From Prionace glauca (taxonomy: Eukaryota; Chordata; Chondrichthyes; Carcharhiniformes; Carcharhinidae), in the NCBI GenBank assembly GCA_037974335.1, contig CM075761.1:13815708-13879707 (forward strand): DNA of 64,000 bases, given 5' to 3'. A program made the translations under genes and the position numbers. Shown piece after piece: positions 20,480-30,737 of the stretch. How positions within the stretch are numbered: the first letter of the stretch is position 1; each line of letters starts with the position of its first letter. Under the pieces are notes generated by a model, which did no database searches, was not told where the DNA came from, and was given only the letters and a program-made list of their open reading frames with translations.

Positions 20480-20790
20480 CAGGAAAAAAAACTAAGGAGC
20501 ATAGCTCGAAGTTGAGAGGGGAACGTATAAAGAGGTGTGTGGGGGTAAACTGCTTCATACAGAGTGGGACCCATATGGAATGAGCTTTCAGAGGGGGTGT
20601 TAGTGACAGGTGTAATTACAACATTAAAAAAAAACATTTGTCCAGGTACATGGACGGATAAGATGGAGAGGGGTATGGCCAAGCGCAGGCAAATGGGCTT
20701 AGTTCAGTTTAGGAAATCTGGTCAACAAGGACAAATTAAGTCGAAGGATCTGTTCCCATGCTGCACCTCTCTCTCTAATTTTATACAAGC
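20480..20790 (+). mobile_element. LINE E 3' end
   Basis: A CR1-like 3' end of another family: TTGAGAGGGGAACGTATAAA, GACCCATATGGAATGAGCTT, TACATGGACGGATAAGATGG, GGTATGGCCAAGCGCAGGCA. Related copies at 21.6, 44.4 and 46.3 kb. Confidence 0.75.
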
Positions 20791-21440
20791 CTGTTCTCTG
20801 TTTACTCCAATCCACCCCCAGCAGGTAACGCTCCTTAACCTGCAGTTAAACACTTCGTCCAGTGTTTGACCACCTTATGCTGTTCTGTACATGAAGCCCC
20901 TCAACTATAGAAGCAGGAAAGGCCCTGACAACATCTGGCAAGAACATCATTTTTCCATCTCAAGCATCAGGTGATGAGGTGATAAGAATCTTGGCCAATA
21001 CCTCCGCACCTCAGTTCATGTTGCAGAGCTCCATTGCGCTGTGGGTAAGACTATTTTGAGACTCACAGCGAACAGCCGCGGTCACAGGAAATGCTCCTCT
21101 TTGCTGCCGGAGCTGGTTCTCAGCTGCTGCCTCTACTGACTCTTCATCCTTCAAGATCAAGCAATTCTGCAAAATAGTTCAGGCCCTCAGTGAGGCTCCA
21201 CACTCTCTACTCATTTCAGAACCCATTTTTATCAGTAATCCTTTCCACCAGTCTCTTCACATTCATATTAATGTAACTCATTAATGTAGGGGTCAGTCCC
21301 TTCACCAGCAGCTCACTGGGATCGCACTGTGTAATATCTACACAAACTGTAACAATTCAGGAAAATTGCTGGAAATTGGTGGGAGGAACATAGGGGGACA
21401 TGGGAATTCGACAATCTCCAATTGCCCTCCCGGCTGCACC
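20791..21440. other. No gene recognised
   Basis: Single-copy-looking DNA with no coherent long frame and no splice-bounded domain. Confidence 0.4.
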
Positions 21441-21444
21441 CCAC

Positions 21445-21593
21445 ATTTACTGTATTACTGCAGTTAGCATTGCTGTCTCACAGTTCCAAGGACCTTGGTT
21501 CGACTCCCGGCTTGGATCACTGTCTGGAAGGAGTCTGCACGTTCTCCCCGTGTCTGCGCCGCTTTCTTCTGGGTGTCGGTTATCCAGGATAGG
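21445..21593 (+). mobile_element. SINE head and body, truncated
   Basis: CAGTTAGCATTGCTGTCTCA, B box TGGTTCGACTCCCGGC, GTTCTCCCCGTGTCTGCG. The tail is absent; LINE E follows directly. Confidence 0.8.
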
Positions 21594-21890
21594 AGAATCT
21601 AAAACTAACGAGCACAGCTTGAATTTGAGAGGGGAGAAATGAAAAGGGTTTTGAGGAGAAACATTTTCACACGGAGTCTGGTGCGTTTATGGAATGAGGT
21701 ACCAGAGGAGGTGGCAGAGGTGGCTACAATTACAACATTTGAAAGAAACTTGAACAGGTCCATGGATGGGAAAGGTTTATAGGAATGTGGGCCAAACGCA
21801 GGCAAATGGGATCACTTTCGGTTTGGAGACTTAGTCGGCATGGACGAATTGGTGCTGTTTCCGTGTCGTTTCTCTCTCTCAAACTGTACA
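21594..21890 (+). mobile_element. LINE E 3' end
   Basis: TTGAATTTGAGAGGGGAGAA, ACATTTTCACACGGAGTCTG, TTATGGAATGAGGTACCAGA, TCCATGGATGGGAAAGG, GGGCCAAACGCAGGCAAATG. Better preserved than the 20.5 kb copy. Confidence 0.82.
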
Positions 21891-22064
21891 CTAGCCTGTT
21901 CTCTGTTTGATCTAATACATGATGCGGGAATGCCGGCGTTGGACTGGCGTAAACACAGTAAAAAGTCTGACAACATCAGGTTTTAGTCCAACCAATTTGT
22001 TTGATAATACTCACAAGCTTTCGAGGGGACTGCCTCTTCGTCAGGTGAATGGAGAGTCATTCAT

Positions 22065-22165
22065 TTGCCCTCCCGGCCACGGCCCCAGGCTGACTGTTTT
22101 AGTGCGTTTACCACTTCTGCCTCACAGTTTCAGGGACCTGGGGTTTCAGGCGTGAGGGCTGAGGT
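22065..22165 (+). mobile_element. SINE head scrap
   Basis: CCTCCCGGCCACGGCCCCAGG then GTTTACCACTTCTGCCTCAC, AGTTTCAGGGACCTGGGGTT. Truncated in the B box region. Confidence 0.55.
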
Positions 22166-24062
22166 AGTGCACTAGAAAACTTTAGATTGGCTAGGAGGGA
22201 GTTGAAGAGTGAGCTAAGAAGGGCTAAAAGAGGACATGAGAAGACTTTTGCTGATAGGGTTAAGGAGAATCCTAAGGCGTTGTATAGGTATGTCAAGAAG
22301 AGAAAGTTGGTTAGGGCAAGATTAGGGCCAGTTATAGACAGCAGAGGGAAGTTATGTGTGGAACCGGAGGAGATTGGAGAGGCATTGAACCAATATTTCT
22401 CTTCGGTGTTCACGCAGGGGGACATGGATATAGCTGAGGAGGACACTGGGTTACAGGGGAGTAGAACTGAAAGTGTTACAGTTGATAAGGAGGATGTGCT
22501 GGATATTCGGGAGGGTCTGAAAATAGATCCGGATCTGGTCCGGATGGGATTTACCCCAGGATTCTCTGGGAGGCAAGACAAGTGATTGCAGAGCCTCTGG
22601 CTCTGATCTTCAGGTTGTCGTTGGCCTCTGGTATAGTACCGGAAGATTGGAGGTTAGCGAATGTTGTTCCATTGTTTAAGAAGGGGAACAGAGACTTCCC
22701 TGGGAATTATAGACCGGTGAGTATCACTTCTGTCGTGGGCAAGGTTTTAGAAAAAATTATTAGGGATAGGATTTATAGTTATTTCGAGAGTAATTAATTG
22801 ATTGGAGATAGTCTGCATGGTTTTGTGGCGGGTAGGTCGTGCCTTATTAACCTTAGTGAGTTTTTTGAGAAAGTGACCAAAGAGGTGGATGGGGGTAAGG
22901 CAGTGGACGTGGTGTATATGGATTTTAGTAAGGCGTTTGATAAGATTCACCATGGTAGGCTTCTGCAGAAAATGCAGATGTATGGGATTGGGGGTGATCT
23001 AGGAAATTGGATCAGGAATTGGCTAGCGGATAGGAGACCGAGGATGGTGGTTGATGGTAAATATTCATCATGGAGTTCGGTTACGAGTGGTGTGCCTCAG
23101 GGATCTGTTTTGGGGCCACTGCTGTTTGTAATTTTTATTAATGATCTGGATGAGGGTATAGTTGAGTGGATTAGTAACCAAAGTCGGAGGTGTGGTAGAT
23201 GGTGAGGAAGGGTGTCATAGTTTGCAGGAAGACTTAGGCAGGTTGCAGAGCTGGGCCGAGAGATGGCGGATGGAGTTTAATGCGGAGAAGTGTGAGGTAA
23301 TTCACTTTGGTAGGAATAACAGATGTGTCGAGTATAGGGCTAACGGGAGGACTTTGAATAGTGTGGATGAGCAGAGGGATCTAGGTGTATGTGTACATAG
23401 ATCCCTGAAAGTTGGGAATCAAGTAGATAAGGTTGTTAAGAAGGCATACGGTGTCTTGGCGTTTATTGGTAGGGGGATTGAATTTAGGAGTCACAGCGTC
23501 ATGTTGCAACTGTACACAACTCTTGTGCGGCCGCACTTGGAGTTCTGTGTGCAGTTCTGGTCCCCACATTACAGGAAGGATGTGGAGGCTTTGGAGAGGG
23601 TGCAGAGGAGGTTTACCAGGATGTTGCCTGGTGTGGAGGGGAGGTCCTATGAGGAGAGGCTGAGGGATTTGGGGTTGTTTTCGCTGGAAAGAAGGCGGCT
23701 AAGAGGTGACCTTATTGAAACATAAGAGATGATTAGAGGTTTAGACAGGGTAGATAGTGATAGCCTTTTTCCTAGGATGGAGGAAGCTAGCACGAGGGGG
23801 CACGACTTTAAATTAAGGGGGGGAAGTTATAGGACGGATGTCAGGGGTGGGTTCTTTACCCAGAGGGTGGTGAGGGATTGGAATGCCCTGCCTGCTGAAG
23901 TTGTAAATGCGCCTAGTTTGGGGTCGTTTAAGAGATCCGTGGATAGGTTTATGGACGAAAAGGGATTGGTTTAGGTCAGTGGGGCATTGTTTTGTAACTG
24001 GTCGGCGCAACATCGTGAGCCGAAGGGTGTGTTCTGCGCTGTAATGTTCTATGTTCTATGTT
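22166..24062 (+). mobile_element. LINE A, long 5'-truncated copy
   Basis: From the endonuclease-RT linker (LARRELKSELRRAKRGHEKT) through the RT blocks ([57 protein letters not shown]) to the C-terminal FMDEKGLV and the TTCTATG tail. The FADD catalytic block is deleted: the frame jumps from GIVEWISN to [11 protein letters not shown] near 23177. There are further breaks near 22520 (KIDPD) and 22797 (stop). Confidence 0.94.
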
Positions 24063-24394
24063 CGTCAGGTGTGTGGAAGGTTCTGATCAGAGAAGGGTAT
24101 ATAAAGACACACACAGTTTACAGAATACTGATTAGAATGTAAGTCTTTGCAGGTAATCTGCTATTCAAGTCTTAAAGATACAGAGAGAGCATTTGCATCG
24201 GTTAAAGAGATGTGGATTGTCTCCAGACAGGACAGTAAGTGAGATTTTACAAGCCCAGGCAAGTCATGGAGGTTACAGATCTCCATATATCAAATAAAAT
24301 GGTTGGACTCTAACCTGGTGTTGTGAAACTTCTTTCTGAGTTTACCCCAGCCCAATGCCGGCATCTCTACATCATCACTATTGTCCCAGAACAG

Positions 24395-24755
24395 GCACCA
24401 GAGTGTGCAGACGAGGGGTCTTCACAGAGATGCCATTGCAATGTTAGTGGAAGCCTACCTGTGAAACTATTCAATAATGCATAAATAACTCGCTTTTGTC
24501 TCGAAACTTTCATTCCTAACCATCCTCCACACTTTGGCTCCTGTTTAGGTACACGGAAGGAAACTTTAGCATGGTCAATGTCCCTAACCAGCATGCTTTT
24601 CATACTGTGAGAGGAAAGCGAGGAACCCAGAGGAAATCCAGGTAGAGAAAAGGAGAGCATGAGACTCCACCTGGATAGTCACCCAAGGCTGGAATGGAAC
24701 TTCAGGCCCTGGCGCTGTGAGACAGCTGTGTTAACCCACTATGAACGGCATGCTT
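24395..24755 (-). mobile_element. SINE S2 remnants, minus strand body with a plus-strand tail piece
   Basis: 24415-24470 resembles an S2 tail on the plus strand (GCCATTGCAATGTTAGTGG, AAGCCTACCTGTGA). 24545-24755 is a reversed SINE body and head (TTTAGCATGGTCAATG, GAGGAAAGCGAGGAACCC, GGCGCTGTGAGACAGCTGTG). A rearranged or doubly inserted SINE. Confidence 0.6.
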
Positions 24756-24930
24756 TGCCTGGATGGTACGTAGGAAGCAATACTTTTCACTGTGCCCCAA
24801 TACACGTGACAATGATAAATCAAGTCTGTGTACTTTATGATCGGTATATTGTGCCTGTGTCGTGAACAAGAAACAATACTATTCAATGTATCCCGATACA
24901 TATACCAATAATAAATCAGATCGTGTCAAA
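24756..24930 (+). mobile_element. L2-like LINE 3' tip, duplicated
   Basis: GGAAGCAATACTTTTCACTG, CGTGACAATGATAAATCAAG and then a second version AAGAAACAATACTATTCAAT, CCAATAATAAATCAGATCG. It is the tail that also ends the copy at 40.9-41.2 kb; here it occurs twice in tandem. Confidence 0.75.
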
Positions 24931-24931
24931 T

Positions 24932-25162
24932 CATAAGAACGTCAGAACATAAGAAATAGGAGCAGGAGTAGGCCATCTGGCCCTTCGAGCCTGCCCCGCC
25001 ATTCAATAAGATCATGGCTGATCTGTCGTGGCTCAGCTCCACCTTCCCGCCCTCTCCCCATAACCTTCTCTTATCAAAAACCCATCAACCCGTTTCTTAA
25101 AAATATTTAGCGAGGCAGCCTCCATCACTTCAACGGGCAGAGAATTCCAGAGATTCACCTCA
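24932..25162 (-). mobile_element. LINE C 3' end, minus strand
   Basis: ACATAAGAAATAGGAGCAGG to GGGCAGAGAATTCCAGAGAT. Very short truncated insertion. Confidence 0.9.
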
Positions 25163-25195
25163 TACACAGGCCAGTAAATTTCTGAATGAATGAAT

Positions 25196-25358
25196 TTGTT
25201 TCTGATAGACAGGGGAATTAAGGATTATGAGGAGAAAGCGGGAAAGTGGAACCGATCCACTTCATATCAGCCATGATCCGATTGAATGGCAGGGCAGGCT
25301 CGAAGGGCTAGATGGCCTATTCCTGCTCCTATTCCTTATGTTCTTATGTTTTTATGTT
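25196..25358 (+). mobile_element. LINE C 3' end, plus strand
   Basis: TTTCTGATAGACAGGGGAAT to TCCTTATGTTCTTATG. It faces away from the preceding copy, so the two make an imperfect inverted repeat with a 34-base centre. Confidence 0.9.
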
Positions 25359-25359
25359 T

Positions 25360-26025
25360 AGGAGAGTTAAGTTAACCCGTCCTACACCCTCCAGGAAGAC
25401 TAATTATCAGTCTTAACAGATTTCTGTAGAACCAGTTTGCAATATCTGTTAGGTATGATTTTACGGCCACATAAGCTATTTTTAATTTGAGAATGATTGT
25501 ATAGGTTAGGAAGATAGAGGTTATATTTTGTATCGGAATTTATTTATCCATTAATGATCAGGCCAACAATTTCCAGTTCAGAGTTTTATTGTTTATGAAA
25601 TTAAAGGTGGTTTGGAAATATATTCCATTATGTCAGTGAACAGAAAACATTTCACATGTGACTGACATGCTCATTTGAGGAGCCGATTGTGTTTTCAGAC
25701 GTTTACATTCAAGAGTAAAATGTTTCCACACACAGCCAATGTAACCTGTAAGTAGCTGTGGCAACACTGTGCCTTTCAAAATATATTTTCAATCATATTA
25801 TTTAGTCGGGTTTTCAAGCAGCTCCTAGCATTGTGTTGGCCCTGCTTTTCTCACAGAGACGGCTTCCTCTAATTGTGACTGAAGCAATATAATTGCCATC
25901 CGGTTCAGTTTTAATCTGAACTAATGCAGAATCTTGAAGTGATATGATCCTTTTGGAATTACTGGGCGGAGCATGATCGACAAGTCAGCTGATGCCTGGG
26001 GACTTTTTTTCCTTTCACAGAAAAG
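25360..26025. other. No gene seen
   Basis: AT-rich. The stretch near 25905-25990 weakly resembles 5295-5380 (TTTAATCTGAACTAATGCAG), just before a SINE in both places, so the two SINE insertions may share a duplicated or repeated flank. Confidence 0.4.
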
Positions 26026-26026
26026 A

Positions 26027-26235
26027 ACAAAGAACAAAGAAGAAGAACATAGAACAACACAGCACAGGAAACAGGCCCTTCAGCCCAACAAGCAGACACC
26101 ACCATTTTAACATTGTGAGTGCCCTCTTCTACCTATGAGTTTGTCTACACCTATTGAACTCCACAATTAAGGAATTATAACCAGATTTTGGGGCACCTAA
26201 TTTAGGGACAATTTAGGGACAATTTGTCCAAGTAT
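26027..26235 (-). mobile_element. SINE S1b variant, minus strand, truncated
   Basis: AGAACAAAGAACAAAGAAGA, CAGCACAGGAAACAGGCCCT, CCATTTTAACATTGTGAGTG, and the duplicated word TTTAGGGACAATTTAGGGAC at the end. Confidence 0.82.
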
Positions 26236-26770
26236 TTCGTTTTCTTGTTCAGCAGCAGCCTGACGTGGGGAGCATCTACGGTGCATTTGTCCTTGCTCTG
26301 GAGTTGGAAACAATGCGGTGTGTGAGTTACTGTTAGAAGCTGATGGAGGCTGCCATGTCCCAGTCCATTTCTCTCTCCAGAGGCTTTTTGGAAATGTCCG
26401 GGACTCGGAAGCCTCAGCGATTTAATCCAAAAGGATCAATTCATGACAGATGTTAAATAGCTGGAAACTCATCATCGCGTGAATATGCTGACCTTTTGTG
26501 CTAAGCCTAGGAACCGAGTATGTTTGGGGTGTGTTGTTTGGATTGGAACTTCATAGACAGCTGGCTGGTAACGCCTATTCTACATCATGTTCGAATCGTG
26601 TGATTGGCGAAATGTTATGCGAATTCTTTTGGTTTAAATTGAACTGTATTTTTTAATAAACGTTGTTTGATAAAAACTTCCGTGTTGATTATTTGAATCA
26701 TACCCAGAATGAAGCATCTTCTGCTCAACTGTGCCAAATTCAACTGTAAGAACATAGGATTGAGTTTACA
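26236..26770. other. No gene seen
   Basis: Single-copy-looking; no frame with a recognised domain. Confidence 0.4.
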
Positions 26771-26771
26771 G

Positions 26772-27027
26772 AATTGTCATCACTGTTCGCCACATGTTCC
26801 CCTACTGAAAGTTTGATGACCGAACCGGGCTCATTCCCCATTTCTCAGTCCAGTAGAGCTCCCTCTCTAGTCGGACTATCAACATATTGTTTCAAAGAAC
26901 CTTCCTGGGCCCATTTTACAAATTCCTTCCCGTCCGTACCCCCAGCCAGAAGGGATTTCCAGTCTATATGAAGGAAATTAAAGTCTCCCAATACAACCAC
27001 CCTATTTTTCTCTAAACCTATCCAGAA
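26772..27027 (-). mobile_element. CR1-like LINE, endonuclease fragment
   Basis: Minus strand reads a degraded ...GDFNFLHIDWKSLLAG...W..FV.WAQEGSLKQYVDSPTREG.. block, the end of the endonuclease domain. Not LINE A; a related family. Confidence 0.7.
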
Positions 27028-27180
27028 CTGTTGGGGCTGAAGGGATCAAGAAATATCGGCTAAAGGGGGATCTGAATATTGTATTTGGCGATAAGCTGGG
27101 ATCATGATGAATGGCAAAGCAGGTTTGAAGGGCCGAATGGCCCGCGCCTGCTTCTAGTTTCTATGTTTCTATGTTCCTTT
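27028..27180 (+). mobile_element. CR1-like LINE 3' tail
   Basis: GGATCATGATGAATGGCAAA, GAAGGGCCGAATGGCCCGCG, then TTTCTATG units ending TTCTATGTTCC. A different tail type from A-D. Confidence 0.75.
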
Positions 27181-27189
27181 GTTTCGAGA

Positions 27190-27590
27190 TAGTTACAATG
27201 AGCGGGAAATAAATACTTGCCTGGTTGGACACTCGCTCGAAAGTCTTCCCTCTTCTGGGAGAAAATAATTTCCATTGTCAAAGCAGTTCCATGTGGTTTC
27301 AATTCTGTGGTCCATAACAGAAGATGATGCGAGCTGCTGGGGACTCCATGTGGAAACTCATACACAGGATCACCTGCGTGAAGAAAATACCCAACGCAGC
27401 AAGTAATAGGCCTGGCAAAGCCTTTCCACAACCATCGGTTCAGCCCAGGAACTCTGCAGTCCCGCCGCATCCAGCTCTGAATGGTGGCGGACAATTAAAC
27501 AACTCAGTGCAAGAGGAGGCCCCCAAAACATCCCAATCCTCAATGGTGTAGTTCACGGCAAATGTTAAGGCTAAAACATTTGCAACAACG
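27190..27590 (-). repeat. Probable dispersed repeat overlapping the receptor C-terminus
   Basis: Minus strand contains GCCTTAACATTTGCCGTGAA, TGTTTAATTGTCCGCCACCA, GCTGGATGCGGCGGGACTGC, CATTACTTGCTGCG-like words. From memory these belong to a widespread shark repeat; no second copy in the window confirms it. It supplies the last residues and the stop of the receptor gene at 27540. Confidence 0.4.
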
Positions 27591-28480
27591 TGCAGGCAAA
27601 ACACAAGTAAGGAGATATTTGAGGAGATCTTTTAGGTGCTGCCTAAAGTGAGTCTGTGTCACAGCATAAATGGCGGTGTTTGTGCAGCAACTTGTCAGTT
27701 GCAGCATGAAACCCAATTCCAGAACAAAATAATCTAACCACACTGACCCATAGCCGAAATAAAACATCCGACGCCATATTGAATAAACCATTAATGTCGA
27801 CCATAACAGGATGAAATTGGCTGAGATAACAAACAGCAAAATGATCGATTTCCTACGACTCTCCATCTCTGTGTCTCTGGGATTCTCTACACTGCTGTGA
27901 GCCCGGAGTCTCCTGCGGGCTCTGCTGCTCACTAAAATGTGCCTGACAGTAAAAACATTGAGCAGCAGAATCAGGACGAATGGGACACCCGGGGTTAGAA
28001 TGTGGTGGAGAAACTCGATTGTTGTCCAGACCGGAGATTCCTCAACATCCATTGTGACATGACAAAAAAAGGGGTTGTTCCCCAGCATATAGTTATTTAA
28101 AAACGTAAAATACCAGAAAATGTTCTTTAAACAGCTCACTGCCGTCACTGTTCCCAGAACCACAGCCGCTGATTTCTCACTGCAATATTTACTTTTCAGC
28201 TTGGGGCAGCAAATGGCCACAAATCGATCAAAGGTGAAAGTGACGGTGAACCATACAGAACAGTCAGTGGCTGCATAAAGCAGGACGGTGTGAATGTTGC
28301 ACACGGGGACCGACAGCAGGAAAACAAACTGATTTGGATAAACAATGGGAATGTGTCTCAATATCAGGTCGAGGATAATGACCAGCAGATCCCCCACTGA
28401 CATGGCCACCAGATAACGAGTCACACATTTCGACAGACCACAGTTTCTGCTCGTCAGTGTCACAATTGTGATTATGTTCA
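27540..28480 (-). CDS. gpr139-like: GPR139-like G protein-coupled receptor, exon 2 (gene 1)
   Basis: The exon holds TM1 (second half) to TM7 of a rhodopsin-family receptor. It starts at a CCTTCCTGACAG acceptor with TG, completing a codon split after the first base, and stays open for 313 codons to TGA at 27542-27540. Landmarks: TSRNCGLSKCVTRYLVAM (ICL1/TM2, diagnostic of the GPR139 group), TVTFTFDRFVAICC (TM3 end, DRF in place of DRY), GNNPFFCHV (ECL2 Cys), VRHILVSSRARRRLRAHSS (ICL3), SANFILLWST (TM6) and CCTNTAIYAV (TM7, NxxIY in place of NPxxY). Plasma-membrane location is expected. GPR139 itself responds to aromatic amino acids and couples to Gq; ligand and role of the shark paralogues are unknown to me. 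The final ~20 residues differ completely from gene 2 and may derive from an inserted repeat. The ATG at 28538 is intronic, not the start. Confidence 0.9.
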
Positions 28481-28599
28481 CTGTCAGGAAGGAAATGAAG
28501 AATAAAATTAGACACGATTCAGGGCAAGAAATTACCATTTAGACTAAGGGTGGCTTAAAATGAAAAATGAAATATACACACATACAAAATTACTTTTTT

Positions 28600-28780
28600 T
28601 AAATTCAGCACATGTTTTGCAGTGTGAGAGTAATATGGAGCATCTCGAGGAAGCCCACGCAGACACGGGAAAGAAGATCCAAAGTCCACACAGACAGTGA
28701 CCCAAGTGTGGAACTGAACCAAAGTCCCTGACACTGTGAGTCAGCAGTGTCAACTGCTGTGTCACCGTGCTGCACTATAG
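28600..28780 (-). mobile_element. SINE in gene 1 intron, shared with gene 2
   Basis: Reversed body and head (GAAGCCCACGCAGACACGG, TCCACACAGACAGTGACCCA, GTGTCAACTGCTGTGTCACC). The flank TACTTTTTTTAAATTCAGCAC and the SINE recur at the same distance upstream of exon 2 of gene 2 (63830-64000). Confidence 0.88.
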
Positions 28781-28784
28781 TAGC

Positions 28785-29105
28785 GACACAATGATATTTA
28801 TTTGGAAGAGAGTTTTCTAGGGAGTCCTCAAAATTGACCCTCACTCATCTATAGGTAAATAGCCCCTCTACCTTGTGGGGTTGTGGACGGTAAGAAGGCC
28901 GAGGGAGGAAACCCTGTTTGCTCTCAAAGCTTCAGGGTTCAGTGAATAGGACCTGTCCAATGAGTTTGCTGTTGACCCAATATGATCTACTGGACCATTG
29001 AAGTTCAGTGAATCCTCTCTCGGTAGGAAGGTTGCTGATCTATGTGCCAGAAAAACTCAAACAAAGGCTGGTACCTAAGAAAAGCCAAACAGCTGCCTTC
29101 ATGAC
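28785..29105. other. Intron of GPR139-like gene 1, nothing recognised
   Basis: No repeat family or conserved block recognised. Confidence 0.4.
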
Positions 29106-29270
29106 TGATTGTCAGCAATCTCTAAACTGTCTGTGCTTTATATGCTCTGTCTGAGGCCAGAACTCTCCATTCACCTGACGAAGAGGGTCACCTCGAAAGC
29201 TTGCTTGCTTGTGAGAATATTATCAAATAAATCGGTTGGACTAAAACCTGGTGTTGTCAGACTTATTCAT
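29105..29270 (-). repeat. Foldback repeat, 3' half
   Basis: AATCTCTAAACTGTCTGTGC, CCATTCACCTGACGAAGAG, ATCAAATAAATCGGTTGG, AAACCTGGTGTTGTCAGAC. This copy shows the uninterrupted site where LINE A sits in the 10.2 kb copy. Confidence 0.88.
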
Positions 29271-29344
29271 GACTGTTGTCCAGTGACGCTGGAATTCAGT
29301 ATTACGTTATGCATCAAAAGATTAGTCATGACGTGAAACCCAGA

Positions 29345-30737
29345 TTGCCTGGATGCATTACAGTTCACCGACCTCCACTGCAGGTCCACAGACCCCAACT
29401 CCCTGGTCCTACAGGAAACTCGGGAACACAGACTCGTGCTTATCGACTACAGCTCAGCCTTTAACACCATTCTTCAAACAAAACTCGGCTCCAAAATCTG
29501 TGGCCTGGAACTCGGCTCCTGCTGCTGCAATTTGATCCTGAACTTCCGAACCCAGAGACAGCAATAAGTAAGGACAGTCAACAACACCTCCTCCACAATC
29601 ATCCTGAACATAATAGCCCCACAGGCCTGTATCCTCAGGCCCTTACTATATTCCTTACATGCCGATGACTGTGTGGTCAAATTCACCTACAAATCGATTT
29701 CCAAATTCATTGACCCGAGCACTGCAGTGGGTCAGATCTGAAACAACGATGAGACCAAGATCAGGGAAGAGATAGAGAATCTGATGAACTGGTGGGACAA
29801 AAATAATCTCTTCCTCAATGTCAATGAAGCAAAGGAGATAGTCATCAACTTCAGGAAGCAGAATAGAGTACATCCCCCTGGTTACATCAATGGGATGAAG
29901 TTGAAATTGCCGAGAGTATCAAGTATTTAGGGTGTAAGACCACCAACCACCTGCCCTGGACCCCCGATGATGACCCAATAATTAGTAAAGCCTATCAACA
30001 CCTTTTCTTTCTCAGAGCTCCATGGACATTTGGAATGTTGGCTACAACTCTCACCAGCTTTTACAGATGCACAAAAGAAAACATTGTTTCAGGTTGTATC
30101 ACAGTTTGGTATGGCTCCAGCTCTGTCCGAGACCGCAAGAAATTTCAAAGCTTCGTGAATGGAACCCAGTCCATCACTCAAACCAACCTCTCACCCATTG
30201 ACATTGTTTACACTTCCTGCTGCTCCGCAAAAACAACCCGCCTAATTAAGGAAACAGCGCACCACGGACATAAACACTTCCACCTTGTTCTGTCGGGAAA
30301 AAAAGATAATAACATCTGAGGACATGTATCAGCCAACTCATAGAATCATAGAAACAACACGGACTCATCGAGTCTGCGCCGACAACAATCCCAGCCAGGT
30401 CCTGCCCTCAAAGTCCCACATGTACACTGCTAATCCCTCTAACATACATCCCCTGGGACCCAAATGGGCAATTTAGTATGACCAAACCCAACCTAACCTG
30501 CACATCTTTGGACTGTGGTGGAAACTGGAACATCCGGAGGAAACCCATGCAGTCATGGAAAGAATGCACAAATTCCACATAGACAGTGATCCAAGCCGGG
30601 AATTGAACTCAGGTCTCTCGAGGTGTGAGATAGCAGTTCTATCCGTTGTGTCACGAGGCTGCCAACTCAAGAACAGTTTCTTCTCTGTTGCCATCAGCCT
30701 TTTGAATAGAACTACATCACATTAAATTGATCTACAC
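29345..30737 (+). mobile_element. L2-like LINE, degraded, split by a SINE
   Basis: RT remnants LIDYSSAFNTI, LSPLLYSLYADDC-like block near 29635-29670 (decayed), INFRKQNRVHPP, then HITVWYGSSSVRDRKK-type C-terminal block near 30095-30150. The last part (30661-30737: CAAGAACAGTTTCTTCTCTG, GCCATCAGCCTTTTGAATAG) is separated from the body by the SINE at 30333-30660. Several stops and frameshifts. Confidence 0.82.
30333..30660 (-). mobile_element. SINE S1 inserted in the L2-like LINE
   Basis: Reversed S1: TCATAGAATCATAGAAACAA, GTCTGCGCCGACAACAATCC, GAGGAAACCCATGCAGTC, CGGGAATTGAACTCAGG, ending near TGTGTCACGAGGC. Confidence 0.85.

Larger units (their letters stand above)
21918..24376 (+). repeat. 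Foldback repeat split by SINE and LINE A insertions
   Basis: Left half 21918-22058: ATGATGCGGGAATGCCGGCG, CACAAGCTTTCGAGG, CCTCTTCGTCAGGTGAATGG. Right half 24063-24376: TTCGTCAGGTGTGTGGAAGG, the hairpin arm GGTTAAAGAGATGTGGATTG, then AAATAAAATGGTTGGACTC and CCCAATGCCGGCATCTCTAC. The two ends are inverted repeats of each other (CATCATGT..GAGATGCCGGC type). About 2 kb of younger sequence lies between. Confidence 0.85.
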
